Shown piece after piece: positions 55,094 through 64,000 of a stretch of DNA of 64,000 bases. A model generated the notes under the pieces. It had not been told where the DNA came from and made no database searches. It saw only the letters and a list, made by a program, of their open reading frames with translations. Both the position numbers and the translations under genes were made by a program. Source of the DNA: Pseudomonas putida (lineage in GTDB: Bacteria; Pseudomonadota; Gammaproteobacteria; Pseudomonadales; Pseudomonadaceae). The DNA is taken from positions 4,650,001-4,714,000 of the forward strand of contig NZ_CP011789.1 of the NCBI RefSeq assembly GCF_001636055.1, in the 5' to 3' direction. The first letter of the stretch is position 1; every line of letters starts with the position of its first letter.

Positions 55094-57550
55094 TCAGCGG
55101 AAGGTCCCTGGCGCCCGGTGCAACAGGGGCCTTACTGCAATCCGTTGTCGCTGGAGGCTGCCACAGGTGAACACCTGCGGCCGCTCGATCAGATAACCCT
55201 GCGCGAAATCCACGCCGATCTCCTGCAGCGCCTGCTCGATCAACGGCGTCTCGACGAACTCGGCGATGGTGCGCTTACCCATGACATGGCCGATATGGTT
55301 GATCACCTCCACCATAGCCCTGTTAATGGGATCGTCCAGCATATCTTTGACGAAACTTCCGTCGATCTTCAGGAAGTCTACGGGTAAATGCTTCAAATAG
55401 GCGAATGACGACATCCCGGCGCAGAAATCGTCGAGGGAGAACTTGCACCCCAAGCCTTTCAATTCGTTGATGAAGCGAATAGCACTTCCCAAATTGGCGA
55501 TTGCGCTGGTCTCGGTTATTTCGAAACAAATCATGTGCGGAGGAATCTGGTACTCGGCGAACGATCGCTGCAAGTACTCCAGGAACTTGTCGTCCCCAAT
55601 GCTGCTACCCGACAGATTGATCGCGCACATCGCCAGCGGCCGGCTGCAACCTTCATCCAGTGCCTGACGAATCACCTGAAACACATTGCGCACCACCCAG
55701 CGATCAAGTGCGGTCATCAGGCCATAGCGTTCGGCAGCAGGGATGAAGCTGTCAGGCAGAACGGTCCGACCGCTCTCGTCATGCAGGCGCAGGAGAATCT
55801 CTATGTGCCCGGCGCCCATGTCAGGCTTGAGCGGGGCGATTTCCTGGGCATACAGGCAGAAGCGGTTTTCCTCGAGCGCGACATGCAGGCGCTGGATCCA
55901 GGCCATCTCGCCAAAGCGCATCGACAACTCGCTGTCGTCGGCATGGTAGACCTGCACACGGTTGCGCCCCTTCTCCTTGGCCATGTAGCAAGCCATGTCG
56001 GCTGCCCGCAGCGAAGCCTCAAGGGTGCCAGGCGACTGGGCAATGTGTACCAGGCCAATACTGACGGTGGTGACGAAGGGTCGTCCCTTCCAGACGAAAT
56101 GCAGGCTCTGCACGGTCTGGCGCAAGTGCTCTGCAATCCGCTCGGCCTGGTCGGGCGGGCAGTTTTCCAGCAACACGCCGAATTCGTCACCGCCCAGCCG
56201 GGCCAGGGTGTCACCTTCGCGCAGGCCTGCCTGCAGCACGGCGCAGATATGGCGCAGCAACTCATCACCCGCAGCGTGTCCGCAGGTATCGTTGACCAGC
56301 TTGAACTGATCAAGGTCGAGAAACATCAGCGAATGGCGCCCCGACTGACGGGCCAGGGTGTTGAGCGCCTGCTCCAGGCGATACTCGAACTCGCGGCGGT
56401 TGGCCAGGCCCGTCAGGGCATCGTGAGTCGCCTGCCAGGACAGGTTGGCGATGTACTGCCGCTCCTGCGTCATGTCATGCAAGGCCAGCACGATACCGCT
56501 GATCTGGCCGTCGGTGTGGATCGGCGATCCAACCAGGTTGACCGACACCGTACTGCCATCCAGGCGCTGGATCAGCCGGGCATGCTCGGCGCCGCCCTTG
56601 AGGCTGCCGCTGAGAACCTGCTCCACCAGGGTCAGGCTGTCCCGCTCGGCATTCTCATCGAGCAGACTGAACAGCGCCGCCAGCGGCAAGCCCTGGGCCT
56701 GGGAAGCCTGCCAATGGGTCAACTGCTCCGCGGCAGGGTTCATGTAGACGATGCACCCCTCGACATCGGTGGTGATCACCGCATCGCCGATCGACTCAAG
56801 GGTGGTCTGTGCCCGCTCACGCTCCACCTGCAAAGCGCTGGCAAACGCCTGGCGCTGGGACAGCAACCGTGCAGAACGGCGCCAGGCCAGGGCGATGAGA
56901 ATCAACGCCGTGAGCAGGTTGGTGACCATCAACACCCGGAGCAGCACCCGCGAGCCTTCACCCAAGGCATCGCTGAATGCCTTGGCGGCCGGCGTCACGC
57001 CCTCGTTGATCGAAACGATACGCGCTTTCCAGTCCGCCACCTCGCGTTCAGTGGCCACCCCCTGGACGAAGGCCTCGCGCATTTGCTGGGCCAGGCCGTC
57101 CAGTTGCCGCAGGTAGTCGTCGCCGGTGTTCCAGTAGCCGATGGCCTTCTGCATGTAACTGATCTGGCGAAAATTGCGGTAGAACCAGATGATCCGGTTG
57201 ACGTCGTCCGGATGGTTACCACCTTGCAAGATCCCGCGCCGCGCCGCCTCCAGGTCCGGGATAGGCTGATCGAGAGCCACCCGTAGCTCACGGTCGCCCT
57301 GGGGTATGGCAATGGCCTGGCGATAACGCTGGAAGATGCGTTCGTCCTGGCTTTCGGCATACAGATTGAGGTAATAGATGGCGTCTTTCTGTGCCTTGGA
57401 CCACAGGCTTTCGCCGGCCACGTACGCGCGCATGGCCGAAAGCGAATAAAGACTGAGGCTGCCCAACAGCACCTGGAAAACCACCACTGCGACGAAGGGC
57501 CAGATGATTCCCAGCAACCTTGGCGCCTCGAGAGTCCGATTTCCCTTCAT
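55094..57550 (-). CDS. Membrane-bound PAS-GGDEF-EAL cyclic-di-GMP protein
   Basis: 818 residues. Helix 1 at about 13-36, a periplasmic helical sensor of about 165 residues, helix 2 near 205-222, a PAS domain (about 245-360, LESIGDAVITTDVEGCIVYMNP), a GGDEF domain with intact RLGGDEFGVLL (near 456), and an EAL domain (about 550-795). The EAL signature is EILLRL in place of EALLRW; the other catalytic positions look intact: INLSG, FEITETSAI, LDDFCAGMSSF, DFLKIDGSF, IAEFVE. Both synthesis and hydrolysis of cyclic-di-GMP are possible; which dominates is unknown. Signal unknown. Confidence 0.92.
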   Translation of the reverse strand: MKGNRTLEAPRLLGIIWPFVAVVVFQVLLGSLSLYSLSAMRAYVAGESLWSKAQKDAIYYLNLYAESQDERIFQRYRQAIAIPQGDRELRVALDQPIPDLEAARRGILQGGNHPDDVNRIIWFYRNFRQISYMQKAIGYWNTGDDYLRQLDGLAQQMREAFVQGVATEREVADWKARIVSINEGVTPAAKAFSDALGEGSRVLLRVLMVTNLLTALILIALAWRRSARLLSQRQAFASALQVERERAQTTLESIGDAVITTDVEGCIVYMNPAAEQLTHWQASQAQGLPLAALFSLLDENAERDSLTLVEQVLSGSLKGGAEHARLIQRLDGSTVSVNLVGSPIHTDGQISGIVLALHDMTQERQYIANLSWQATHDALTGLANRREFEYRLEQALNTLARQSGRHSLMFLDLDQFKLVNDTCGHAAGDELLRHICAVLQAGLREGDTLARLGGDEFGVLLENCPPDQAERIAEHLRQTVQSLHFVWKGRPFVTTVSIGLVHIAQSPGTLEASLRAADMACYMAKEKGRNRVQVYHADDSELSMRFGEMAWIQRLHVALEENRFCLYAQEIAPLKPDMGAGHIEILLRLHDESGRTVLPDSFIPAAERYGLMTALDRWVVRNVFQVIRQALDEGCSRPLAMCAINLSGSSIGDDKFLEYLQRSFAEYQIPPHMICFEITETSAIANLGSAIRFINELKGLGCKFSLDDFCAGMSSFAYLKHLPVDFLKIDGSFVKDMLDDPINRAMVEVINHIGHVMGKRTIAEFVETPLIEQALQEIGVDFAQGYLIERPQVFTCGSLQRQRIAVRPLLHRAPGTFR

Positions 57551-57672
57551 GTAGTCCCTGTCTCAGAGCGGATATGGCACGAATCGACCCAGACAAGCAC
57601 AGCGTAGGCCATTTGCCATAACTGCGCGGAGCTTTTTGTCGCAGCCACTGCACCTATTGATGCACCGCCCGA

Positions 57673-59505
57673 TCAGGACTGTTGCAGGTGCCCATACAGC
57701 TTGGCGTACAACCCGCCTTCGGCGATGAGCTGCTGGTGGCCGCCGTCTTCGGCCACATGACCGCCGTCGAATACCAGAACCCGATCAGCCTGTTTCACCG
57801 CTGACAGGCGATGGGCAATGATCAGGGTGGTGCGGCCGCTGAGGAAGCGCGCCAGGGCCTGATGGAGGTTGTATTCGGTGGCCGCATCGAGGGCCGAGGT
57901 GGCCTCGTCGAGAATCACCACCTTCGGCTCGGCCAGTACCATGCGGGCAATCGCCAGGCGTTGACGCTGGCCCCCGGACAGGCGCACACCAGAGCGCCCC
58001 ACCACACTGTCCAATCCCTGCGGCAGCGCGGCGATGGTGGCATCGAGCTGGGCAATGCGCAGCGCCTGCCAACAGGCGTCGTCACTGCACTCGCGGCCCA
58101 TGGTCAGGTTGGCGCGCACACTGTCGTTGAACAACGACGGATGCTGCAGCACCACCGCGACATGTTCGCGCAGGGTCTCCAGGCCGATCTCCTGAAGGCT
58201 GGCACCGCCAAAGCGAATGGTCCCGGCCTGGGCGCTGTACAACCCCAGCAGCAGCTGAACCAGCGTACTCTTGCCGCCGCCGCTGGCACCGACGATAGCC
58301 ACCTTCTCGCCCGGAGCGATGGACAGGTCCAGGTGATCGAGCACCGGCTCATCGGCATAGGCGAAGCGCAGGTCGCGCACCTCGATACCCACCGTCGCGT
58401 GCCCCGCGAACGGATCACAGGCGGCCGGATACTGCGGCTCGTCCTCTCGCGACAGCAACTCGTTGAGCCGGCTCAGCGCACCACCGGCCGCGTAATAGGC
58501 GTACTGCAGGTTGAGCAACTGTTCCACCGGGCCGATCATGAACCACAGGTAGCTGAACACAGCCAGCATCTGCCCGATCGACAGGTCGGAGAACAACACC
58601 GTGAGCATCGCCGCAGCACGGAAAATGTCGATGCCGAACTGGAACAGCAGACCGCTGGCCCGACCACTGGCGTCACTCTTCCACTGCGAGGCCACCGCAT
58701 AGTCGCGTACCTCCCGCGCACGTACTCCCAGGCGCCCAAGGAAATAGCCCTGGCGGTTGCTTGCGCGGATTTCCTGGATGGCGTCGAGGGTCTCGCTCAG
58801 CGCCTGGGTAAAACGTCCGGTACTGTCGTTCTCGAGCTTCTTCAGGTGCTTGACCCGCTTGCCCAACTGCACGGTGAAATAGATCACCAACGGGTTGAAC
58901 AGCAGGATCAGAAGCGCCAGCTTCCAGTGCATCCAGATCAGGATCGCCGCAGTGCCGGTAAGCGTCAGCATGGCCACCAGGAAGCGGCTGAGCGTTTCAC
59001 CGACGAACTTGTCCAGGGTATCCAGGTCGGTGACCAGATGCGTAGTGACCGTGCCACTGCCCAGGCTTTCATACTCCTTGAGCGAGATCCGCTTGAGCCG
59101 CTCGATCAGGCGGATTCGCAAGCGGTACACGATATCCTTGGCCAGCCCGGCGAACTGCCTGGCCTGGATCACGCCGAAGGCCAGCGAGGCCAGGCGCAGG
59201 CTGAGGGTCGCAACCAGCATCAAGCCGATATAACCGGCTGCCACCTGCCACTGGCTCGGCAGGAACTGGTTCATCCATTTCAAGGCAGCGTCGCCATGGC
59301 CCAGCAGCACTTCATCGACCAGCAAGGGCAGCAGCAAGGGAATCGGCACGCTGCAGAGGGCGGCAAGCACGGCAACCAGGTTGGCAGTCCACAAGGCCTT
59401 CTTGTGGTGCAGCGCCAGGCGGCGGATTTCCGCCCAGCTCAGACGATCGTGCGCAACGGGGGGCTTCCCCGGCACAGGGTCGCTAGACCCTGGCAGATCA
59501 AGCAC
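57673..59505 (-). CDS. ABC exporter half-transporter (type I, MsbA-like)
   Basis: 610 residues: six-helix membrane domain (about 30-330), then an ATPase domain with Walker A VGASGGGKST (near 410), Q-loop VLQHPSLFNDSV, signature LSGGQRQRLAIAR, Walker B VVILDEATSALD and switch His in IIAHRLS. Substrate unknown; no accessory proteins are adjacent. It starts with GTG 59505, overlapping the end of the DsbA-like gene by eight bases, so the two genes and trhO probably form one operon. Confidence 0.9.
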   Translation of the reverse strand: MLDLPGSSDPVPGKPPVAHDRLSWAEIRRLALHHKKALWTANLVAVLAALCSVPIPLLLPLLVDEVLLGHGDAALKWMNQFLPSQWQVAAGYIGLMLVATLSLRLASLAFGVIQARQFAGLAKDIVYRLRIRLIERLKRISLKEYESLGSGTVTTHLVTDLDTLDKFVGETLSRFLVAMLTLTGTAAILIWMHWKLALLILLFNPLVIYFTVQLGKRVKHLKKLENDSTGRFTQALSETLDAIQEIRASNRQGYFLGRLGVRAREVRDYAVASQWKSDASGRASGLLFQFGIDIFRAAAMLTVLFSDLSIGQMLAVFSYLWFMIGPVEQLLNLQYAYYAAGGALSRLNELLSREDEPQYPAACDPFAGHATVGIEVRDLRFAYADEPVLDHLDLSIAPGEKVAIVGASGGGKSTLVQLLLGLYSAQAGTIRFGGASLQEIGLETLREHVAVVLQHPSLFNDSVRANLTMGRECSDDACWQALRIAQLDATIAALPQGLDSVVGRSGVRLSGGQRQRLAIARMVLAEPKVVILDEATSALDAATEYNLHQALARFLSGRTTLIIAHRLSAVKQADRVLVFDGGHVAEDGGHQQLIAEGGLYAKLYGHLQQS

Positions 59506-60130
59506 AGGCAGCCTGCTGCAGCCAGCGGCCCAGCAACGGCTGCAGGCGATCGAGCGGCTGATAGCCGTTGGTCAGCAGGGCCAGTTGACCATTGCGCTCG
59601 GCCAGCAGGGTCGGGAAGCCGGCGATACCCAGGTCCTGAACCCAGGCAAAGTCGGCTGTCGTGGTCGTGCGGGTCTCGACGCTTGCGAACGCTGCAGAAA
59701 ACCGTTCGCGGTCGAAGCCTGCCTGCTCGGCCAGGTCCACCAGTTGCGGGGCACGGGTGACATCCAGGCCCTGTTCGTAGAACGCGCCCTGGATCAGCTT
59801 GAGCAGCGCCCAACCGCGCTCGGCATCGAGATCACGCGCCGTGACCAAGGCGCGGCAGGCCGGCTCGGTGTCATAGACGAACCCGTCAGGCATGGCGCCC
59901 TCGAAGCAAAACGCCTGACCAGTGGCCTCGGCGACCGCCTGCCAATGCTCGAGGATGTACTTGCGCGTCGAGCTATCCAACGCGCTGCTACCGCTGCGCA
60001 GGCCACCCACCACCAGGCGCGTCGGCACACCGGCATCCCGCGCCTGGGCGATCAACGCCTCGGCCACGGGAGCGAAGCCCCAGCACCAGGAACACATCGG
60101 GTCCATCACATAGAGCAGGCGTGCAGTCAT
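59498..60130 (-). CDS. DsbA-family thiol oxidoreductase-like protein (cytoplasmic)
   Basis: 210 residues with a CSWC active site in YVMDPMCSWCWGFAPV at the very N-terminus, a large helical insertion and the cis-Pro loop IAGFPTLLAE near 170. There is no signal peptide, so it is a cytoplasmic member of the FrnE/2-hydroxychromene isomerase-like branch, not periplasmic DsbA. Partner unknown. It begins 3 bases after the trhO stop and overlaps the ABC exporter gene. Confidence 0.87.
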   Translation of the reverse strand: MTARLLYVMDPMCSWCWGFAPVAEALIAQARDAGVPTRLVVGGLRSGSSALDSSTRKYILEHWQAVAEATGQAFCFEGAMPDGFVYDTEPACRALVTARDLDAERGWALLKLIQGAFYEQGLDVTRAPQLVDLAEQAGFDRERFSAAFASVETRTTTTADFAWVQDLGIAGFPTLLAERNGQLALLTNGYQPLDRLQPLLGRWLQQAACA

Positions 60131-60133
60131 GCA

Positions 60134-61066
60134 TCAGGCCTCGGCTTTGTAGTTGTAACCGATCGGGTGCGGCAAGTTGCGCGCCTTGGCCAGCTCGATC
60201 TGCTTCTGGCGGTCGATGGCGCTGCGCCGGGTCTTCTCGCTCAGGGTGTCCCAGCAATGCGGGCAGCTCACCCCGGGCGAATAATGCTCGGACGCACGGT
60301 CATCCGCATTGATCGGATGGCGGCAGGCATGGCACTGGTCGTACTCGCCCTCGGACAGGTCGTGGCGCACCGTGACGCGGTTGTCGAAGACGAAGCAGTC
60401 GCCGTCCCAGAGGCTTTCTTCCTGAGGCACTTCCTCGAAGTATTTCAGGACCCCACCCTTAAGATGATAGACCTCCTCGAAGCCTTCACCGAGCATGTAG
60501 CTGGACGCTTTTTCACAGCGAATGCCGCCGGTGCAGAACATCGCGACCTTCTTGTGTCTGCTCGGGTCGAAGTTGGCCTTGATGTAGTCGGGAAACTCGC
60601 GGAAGGTCTCGGTCTTCGGATCGATGGCGCCCTTGAAGGTGCCGATGGCCACTTCATAGTCATTGCGGGTGTCGATCAGCAGCACTTCGGGGTCGCTGAT
60701 CAGCGCGTTCCAGTCCTTGGGTTCGACATAGGTGCCGACCTGCTTGTTGGGGTCGACGCCCGGCACGCCGAGGGTGACGATCTCTTTCTTGAGCTTGACC
60801 TTGGTGCGGTAGAACGGCTGCTCATCGCAGTACGACTCTTTATGGTCGACATCCGCCAGGCGCGGGTCGTTGCGCAGCCAGGCCAGCAGGCCGTCGATAC
60901 CTTCACGGGTACCGGAGACCGTGCCATTGATACCCTCGAGCGCCAGCAGCAAAGTGCCTTTGACGTCGTTGTCCTGCAGGGTTTTCAACAATGGCTCGCG
61001 CAGGTCGAGGTAGTCTTCGAGGGTGACGAACTTATAGAGCGCCGCCACGACGATCGGTTGGGACAT
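60134..61066 (-). CDS. trhO: tRNA U34 hydroxylase TrhO (rhodanese family)
   Basis: 310 residues. N-terminal acylphosphatase-like domain (about 8-100), rhodanese domain (about 120-220) with the active-site Cys in [18 protein letters not shown], and a C-terminal region with four Cys (CHACRHPI and CPHCWDTL) that could bind metal. TrhO makes 5-hydroxyuridine at position 34 of tRNAs from prephenate-independent chemistry in E. coli. ATG 61066 ([10 protein letters not shown]) is the family start; the further 20 upstream codons fall in the bolA terminator. Confidence 0.93.
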   Translation of the reverse strand: MSQPIVVAALYKFVTLEDYLDLREPLLKTLQDNDVKGTLLLALEGINGTVSGTREGIDGLLAWLRNDPRLADVDHKESYCDEQPFYRTKVKLKKEIVTLGVPGVDPNKQVGTYVEPKDWNALISDPEVLLIDTRNDYEVAIGTFKGAIDPKTETFREFPDYIKANFDPSRHKKVAMFCTGGIRCEKASSYMLGEGFEEVYHLKGGVLKYFEEVPQEESLWDGDCFVFDNRVTVRHDLSEGEYDQCHACRHPINADDRASEHYSPGVSCPHCWDTLSEKTRRSAIDRQKQIELAKARNLPHPIGYNYKAEA

Positions 61067-61117
61067 GAATCTGTATCTCCAGGTGGTTGCCCTCGTAAGG
61101 GGCGGACCGGGTTTGAC

Positions 61118-61147
61118 AAAAAACACGGGGGCCGCAAAGCGGCCCCC
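61118..61147 (-). terminator. Rho-independent terminator of the DUF2059-bolA unit
   Basis: On the minus strand GGGGGCCGC-TTT-GCGGCCCCC is followed by GTGTTTTTT. It lies between bolA and trhO. Confidence 0.9.
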
Positions 61148-61183
61148 GGATGAAGCGGATTCTACCAGAACGACGGACAGGTT

Positions 61184-61480
61184 TCAGTGCCCGCCGCCGG
61201 CACACACCGGCGAGGCCGGCGCCGCCCCTACCTGCGCCCATTCTTCGGGCGTGTAGGTGTGGATGGCCAGGGCATGAATCTCGCCCATCAGCTCGCCCAT
61301 GGTGGCGTAGACCTTCTGGTGACGCTTGACGCTGTTCAGGCCGGCGAACTGCTCGCTGACCAGCACCGCCTTGTAGTGCGTCTCCTGCCCACGACTGTGC
61401 ATGTGGCTTTCATTCAGCACCTGCAGGTGCTGATCGCCAAGCGCTGCCAGTTGCTGCTCGATGCGTTGTTGCATGCTCAT
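61184..61480 (-). CDS. BolA-family protein
   Basis: 98 residues. LNESHMHSRGQETHYKAVLV carries the BolA fold's conserved segment, with the conserved His in VSEQFAGLNSVKRHQKVYATM and in IHALAIHTYTPEEW. BolA proteins pair with monothiol glutaredoxins in iron-sulfur cluster handling. The last residues (SPVCAGGGH) hold a Cys and His that could bind metal. ATG 61480 or 61474 can serve; the upstream frame runs into the DUF2059 gene. Confidence 0.9.
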   Translation of the reverse strand: MSMQQRIEQQLAALGDQHLQVLNESHMHSRGQETHYKAVLVSEQFAGLNSVKRHQKVYATMGELMGEIHALAIHTYTPEEWAQVGAAPASPVCAGGGH

Positions 61481-61490
61481 CGATTCAGGC

Positions 61491-62015
61491 TCACTTCTTC
61501 GCCGGAGCGGCGGCCTTGCCAGCGTTCGGGTCAAGCTCCTTGGTCATGTCGTCCAGCAGCTTGTTCACCACCGGCACTGCAGGCTCCAGGCTCTGCTGGG
61601 TCAGCTGGGCCGACTGCTGGGTGACCTTGGGCATTTCGCGCAGGACTTTCTTGCCCAGCGGCGACTCGTAGAACTTGACCAGGTCGTTGAGCTCCTGCTC
61701 GGTGAAGGTCGCGGTGTACAGGTTGACCATCTGCGGCTTGAGCTTCTTCCAGCCAATGGCATTGTCCAGGGCGGCGTTGGCCTTGGCCTGGTAGCTGTCG
61801 AGCACGGATTTCTTCGCGGCCGGGGCCTTGGTCTGCTCGAAGCGCTGGGCGAACATCTGCTGGACCTGCATGTACACCGGGGTGCCCAGCTTGTCGGCAT
61901 TGGCCAGGGTCAGGAATTTCTCGGCGGCGGCGTTGTGGCTGGCAGTTGCGGCGAGGACCTGGCCGCTGGCACAGGCCAGGGCGACGGCGGCAAAGAGGAC
62001 ACGGAGGCGGGTCAT
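61491..62015 (-). CDS. Secreted DUF2059-domain protein
   Basis: 174 residues. Signal peptide 1-23 (VLFAAVALACASGQVLAA), then a helical DUF2059 domain (about 85-145, LYTATFTEQELNDLVKFYES and SPLGKKVLREMPKV) and a Lys/Ala-rich end. Function unknown; such proteins are found in the periplasm. ATG 62015 follows AAGGA. Ten bases separate it from bolA, suggesting one transcript. Confidence 0.85.
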   Translation of the reverse strand: MTRLRVLFAAVALACASGQVLAATASHNAAAEKFLTLANADKLGTPVYMQVQQMFAQRFEQTKAPAAKKSVLDSYQAKANAALDNAIGWKKLKPQMVNLYTATFTEQELNDLVKFYESPLGKKVLREMPKVTQQSAQLTQQSLEPAVPVVNKLLDDMTKELDPNAGKAAAPAKK

Positions 62016-62172
62016 TGCAATTCCTTCATGAGAGGGTGAGGCGGATACCTCAGAGTAGAGCATTCTGCGCCGCGATGGGCACTGTGCTCAAGTGGGAAGA
62101 CGAGCGATTGACCGCCCGGGTGGATCAGGGCCTAAACTGCGACTTCTGACTGAACAAAGGAGTGAGCGCAGC

Positions 62173-63567
62173 ATGAGCCGTATCGAGACAGACAGCCTGG
62201 GCCCGGTCGAAGTTCCAGAGGACGCCTACTGGGGTGCGCAAACCCAGCGCTCGCTGATCAACTTCGCCATCGGCAAGGAGCGCATGCCCCTGGCTGTCCT
62301 CCACGCCCTGGCGCTGGTCAAGAAAGCCGCGGCACGAGTCAACGACCGTAACGGCGACCTGCCAGCCGACATTGCCCGACTGATCGAACAAGCCGCCGAC
62401 GAAGTGCTCGACGGCGAACACGACGATCAGTTCCCGCTGGTGGTCTGGCAGACCGGCAGTGGCACCCAGAGCAACATGAACGTCAACGAAGTGATTGCCG
62501 GGCGCGCCAACGAACTGGCTGGCAAGGGCCGTGGCGGCAAGGTGCCAGTCCACCCGAACGACCACGTCAACCGCTCGCAGAGCTCCAACGACTGCTTCCC
62601 TACCGCCATGAGCATCGCCGCCGCCCAGGCCGTGCATGGCAAGTTGCTGCCGGCCATCGCCGAGTTGTCGTCGGGCCTGGCAGAACTGTCGGCGCGTCAC
62701 TCGAATCTGGTCAAGACTGGCCGCACGCACATGATGGACGCCACGCCCATCACCTTCGGCCAGGAAATCTCGGCCTTCGTTGCCCAGCTTGACTACGCCC
62801 AGCGGGCAATTCGCGCCACCCTTCCGGCAGTTTGTGAACTGGCCCAGGGCGGCACGGCCGTCGGCACCGGTCTCAACGCCCCACACGGCTTTGCCGAAGC
62901 CATTGCCGCTGAGCTCGCGGCGCTGTCCGGCCTGCCCTTTGTCACCGCACCGAACAAGTTCGCCGCCCTCGCCGGCCATGAGCCACTGACCAGCCTGGCT
63001 GGCGCGCTCAAAACTCTCGCCGTGGTCCTGATGAAGATCGCCAACGACCTGCGCCTGCTGGGTTCCGGCCCGCGTGCCGGGCTTGCCGAGGTACGCCTGC
63101 CGGCCAACGAACCAGGCAGCTCCATCATGCCGGGCAAGGTCAATCCGACCCAATGCGAAGCCCTGTCGATGCTGGCCTGTCAGGTACTGGGCAACGATGC
63201 GGCGATCGGCTTCGCGGCCAGCCAGGGGCACTTGCAGTTGAATGTGTTCAAGCCGGTGATCATCCACAACCTGCTGCAGACGATCGAACTGTTGGCCGAT
63301 GGCTGCCACAACTTCCAGGAGCACTGCGTGGCCGGCATCGAGCCGGACGCCGAACAGATGGCCGCCCACCTGGAGCGCGGGTTGATGCTGGTGACGGCGC
63401 TGAACCCGCACATCGGCTACGACAAGGCTGCGGAAATTGCCAAGAAGGCGTACAGCGAGGGCAAGACCCTGCGCGAGGCAGCGCTGGAGCTCAAGTACCT
63501 GACCAACGAGCAGTTCGACCAGTGGGTGCGCCCGGAAAACATGCTGGCACCGGGGGCCAAGGGCTGA
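62173..63567 (+). CDS. fumC: Class II fumarate hydratase
   Basis: 464 residues. Fumarase/aspartase superfamily: [17 protein letters not shown] (about 99-115), [34 protein letters not shown] with the catalytic His region, and the mobile-loop signature [13 protein letters not shown] near 317 with the catalytic Ser. Oxygen-stable, iron-free enzyme. ATG 62173 ([21 protein letters not shown]) is the family start with AGGAGTGAG ahead; the longer frame upstream is discounted. Length is normal. Confidence 0.96.
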   Translation: MSRIETDSLGPVEVPEDAYWGAQTQRSLINFAIGKERMPLAVLHALALVKKAAARVNDRNGDLPADIARLIEQAADEVLDGEHDDQFPLVVWQTGSGTQSNMNVNEVIAGRANELAGKGRGGKVPVHPNDHVNRSQSSNDCFPTAMSIAAAQAVHGKLLPAIAELSSGLAELSARHSNLVKTGRTHMMDATPITFGQEISAFVAQLDYAQRAIRATLPAVCELAQGGTAVGTGLNAPHGFAEAIAAELAALSGLPFVTAPNKFAALAGHEPLTSLAGALKTLAVVLMKIANDLRLLGSGPRAGLAEVRLPANEPGSSIMPGKVNPTQCEALSMLACQVLGNDAAIGFAASQGHLQLNVFKPVIIHNLLQTIELLADGCHNFQEHCVAGIEPDAEQMAAHLERGLMLVTALNPHIGYDKAAEIAKKAYSEGKTLREAALELKYLTNEQFDQWVRPENMLAPGAKG

Positions 63568-63582
63568 TCCTGAGCCGATAGG

Positions 63583-63614
63583 GGCCTCTTCGCGGGCTTG
63601 CCCGCGAAGAGGCC
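63583..63614. repeat. REP-type perfect palindrome after fumC
   Basis: GGCCTCTTCGCGGG / CCCGCGAAGAGGCC, a perfect 14-base stem with a CTTG loop; the sequence cttcgcgggcttgcccgcgaagagg is shared in part with the elements at 5399-5508. Probably acts as transcript end for fumC and the convergent EamA gene. Confidence 0.8.
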
Positions 63615-63625
63615 ATCGCCGATTA

Positions 63626-64000
63626 TCAGCGAACCTCTGCCACCCTGGCCCGCCGCGCCCGCCACCCCGCCACCAGCGAAGGCCCCAGCGCCACCAGTGC
63701 CGACCCTGCCACCACCGTCACCGCCCCGGCATAGCCGAGCGCATTGATCTGTTCGGCATGCACGTACTCCGGCCACACCCAGGCCGATAGCGCCACCGCA
63801 ATAAAGGTGACCAGCGGCGTCAGTGCCAAGGTCGCACTCACCCGCGATGCTTCCCAATGCGCCAAAGCCTCGGCAAATGCGCCATAGGCGACCAGGGTGT
63901 TCAGGCAGCACGCCAGCAGCAACCAGCCTTGTACAGCCGTCAGTTGCAGCGCCTCCAGCGGGTGCGCCCAAGGCGTCAGCAGCGCCGCGCAGCACAGGTA
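63626..64000 (-). CDS. EamA/DMT-family transporter (partial, N-terminus outside window)
   Basis: The last 124 codons of a drug/metabolite transporter. Four hydrophobic helices are visible, with NTLVAYGAFAEALAHWEASR and SATLALTPLVTFIAVALSAW of the second EamA repeat, and a basic Arg-rich C-terminus (GWRARRARVAEVR). The frame runs open through base 64000. Substrate unknown. Confidence 0.85.
   Translation of the reverse strand, partial: YLCCAALLTPWAHPLEALQLTAVQGWLLLACCLNTLVAYGAFAEALAHWEASRVSATLALTPLVTFIAVALSAWVWPEYVHAEQINALGYAGAVTVVAGSALVALGPSLVAGWRARRARVAEVR

Noticed and set aside
55535..61153. Several long plus-strand frames (55535-57286, 57811-59760, 59381-61153)
   Set aside because: All lie opposite the GGDEF-EAL, ABC exporter, DsbA-like and trhO genes, and have Gln/Arg/His-rich translations typical of the complement of high-G+C codons.
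1..64000. CRISPR array, prophage or restriction/defence island
   Set aside because: No regularly spaced direct repeats, and no phage structural, integrase, nuclease-helicase or toxin-antitoxin genes were seen. The variable region is fully explained as an O-antigen locus.

Overview
The window is chromosomal DNA from a fluorescent Pseudomonas of the P. putida type. This rests on gene order and on lineage-typical features: a fused tyrA-aroA gene, the run gyrA-serC-pheA-tyrA/aroA-cmk-rpsA and ihfB-lapA-wzz, Pseudomonas-style REP palindromes (gtgggagcgg / cttgcccgcg cores), high G+C, and an O-antigen locus placed between ihfB and a comEA-like gene, as in P. aeruginosa. No tRNA, rRNA, CRISPR array, prophage or intact insertion sequence was found.

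Layout. 1-13.4 kb is a mixed core/accessory stretch: the partial prmB, an isochorismatase-fold protein lacking the usual Cys nucleophile, an Smr-domain protein, folE, a glutaredoxin, a glutathione transferase, a BenE-type permease, a chemoreceptor, a MocR-type regulator divergent from an MFS transporter, an SDR enzyme, a CurA-like reductase and pyrF. 13.4-37.5 kb is the O-specific polysaccharide locus, almost entirely on the minus strand: two wzz genes, then a 17-gene run from a fused rmlC-fdtA gene down to rmlA, ending at the comEA-like gene. 37.5-49.2 kb is the conserved lapA-ihfB-rpsA-cmk-tyrA/aroA-pheA-serC-gyrA block. 49.4-64 kb holds methylthioadenosine salvage (mtnA and an MTA deaminase), ubiG-mupP-yciK, a TenA-superfamily oxidase that looks like UndA (1-undecene formation), a GGDEF-EAL protein, an ABC exporter, a DsbA-like protein, trhO, a bolA pair, fumC and the end of an EamA transporter.

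How the O-antigen genes fit together (inference from families). RmlA/RmlB make dTDP-4-keto-6-deoxyglucose. This is drawn off two ways: RmlC plus RmlD to dTDP-L-rhamnose, and FdtA plus FdtB plus an acyltransferase to a dTDP-3-acetamido-3,6-dideoxyhexose (Fuc3NAc or Qui3NAc). The RmlC and FdtA activities sit on one polypeptide. WbpM and a WbpV-like reductase supply a UDP-6-deoxy-HexNAc for the initiating transferase WbpL. Ugd and a UDP-glucuronate 4-epimerase supply UDP-GalA, and the AsnB-like protein may amidate the uronic acid. WbpL plus three GT2 transferases would build a tetrasaccharide, flipped by Wzx, polymerised by Wzy and length-controlled by two different Wzz proteins. The centre of the locus (about 26-34 kb) is visibly richer in A+T than its flanks, and the spacer ahead of the run carries remnants of insertion-sequence ends, both signs of horizontal replacement of the locus.

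Limits: everything is read by eye; no database search, alignment or structure prediction was run.
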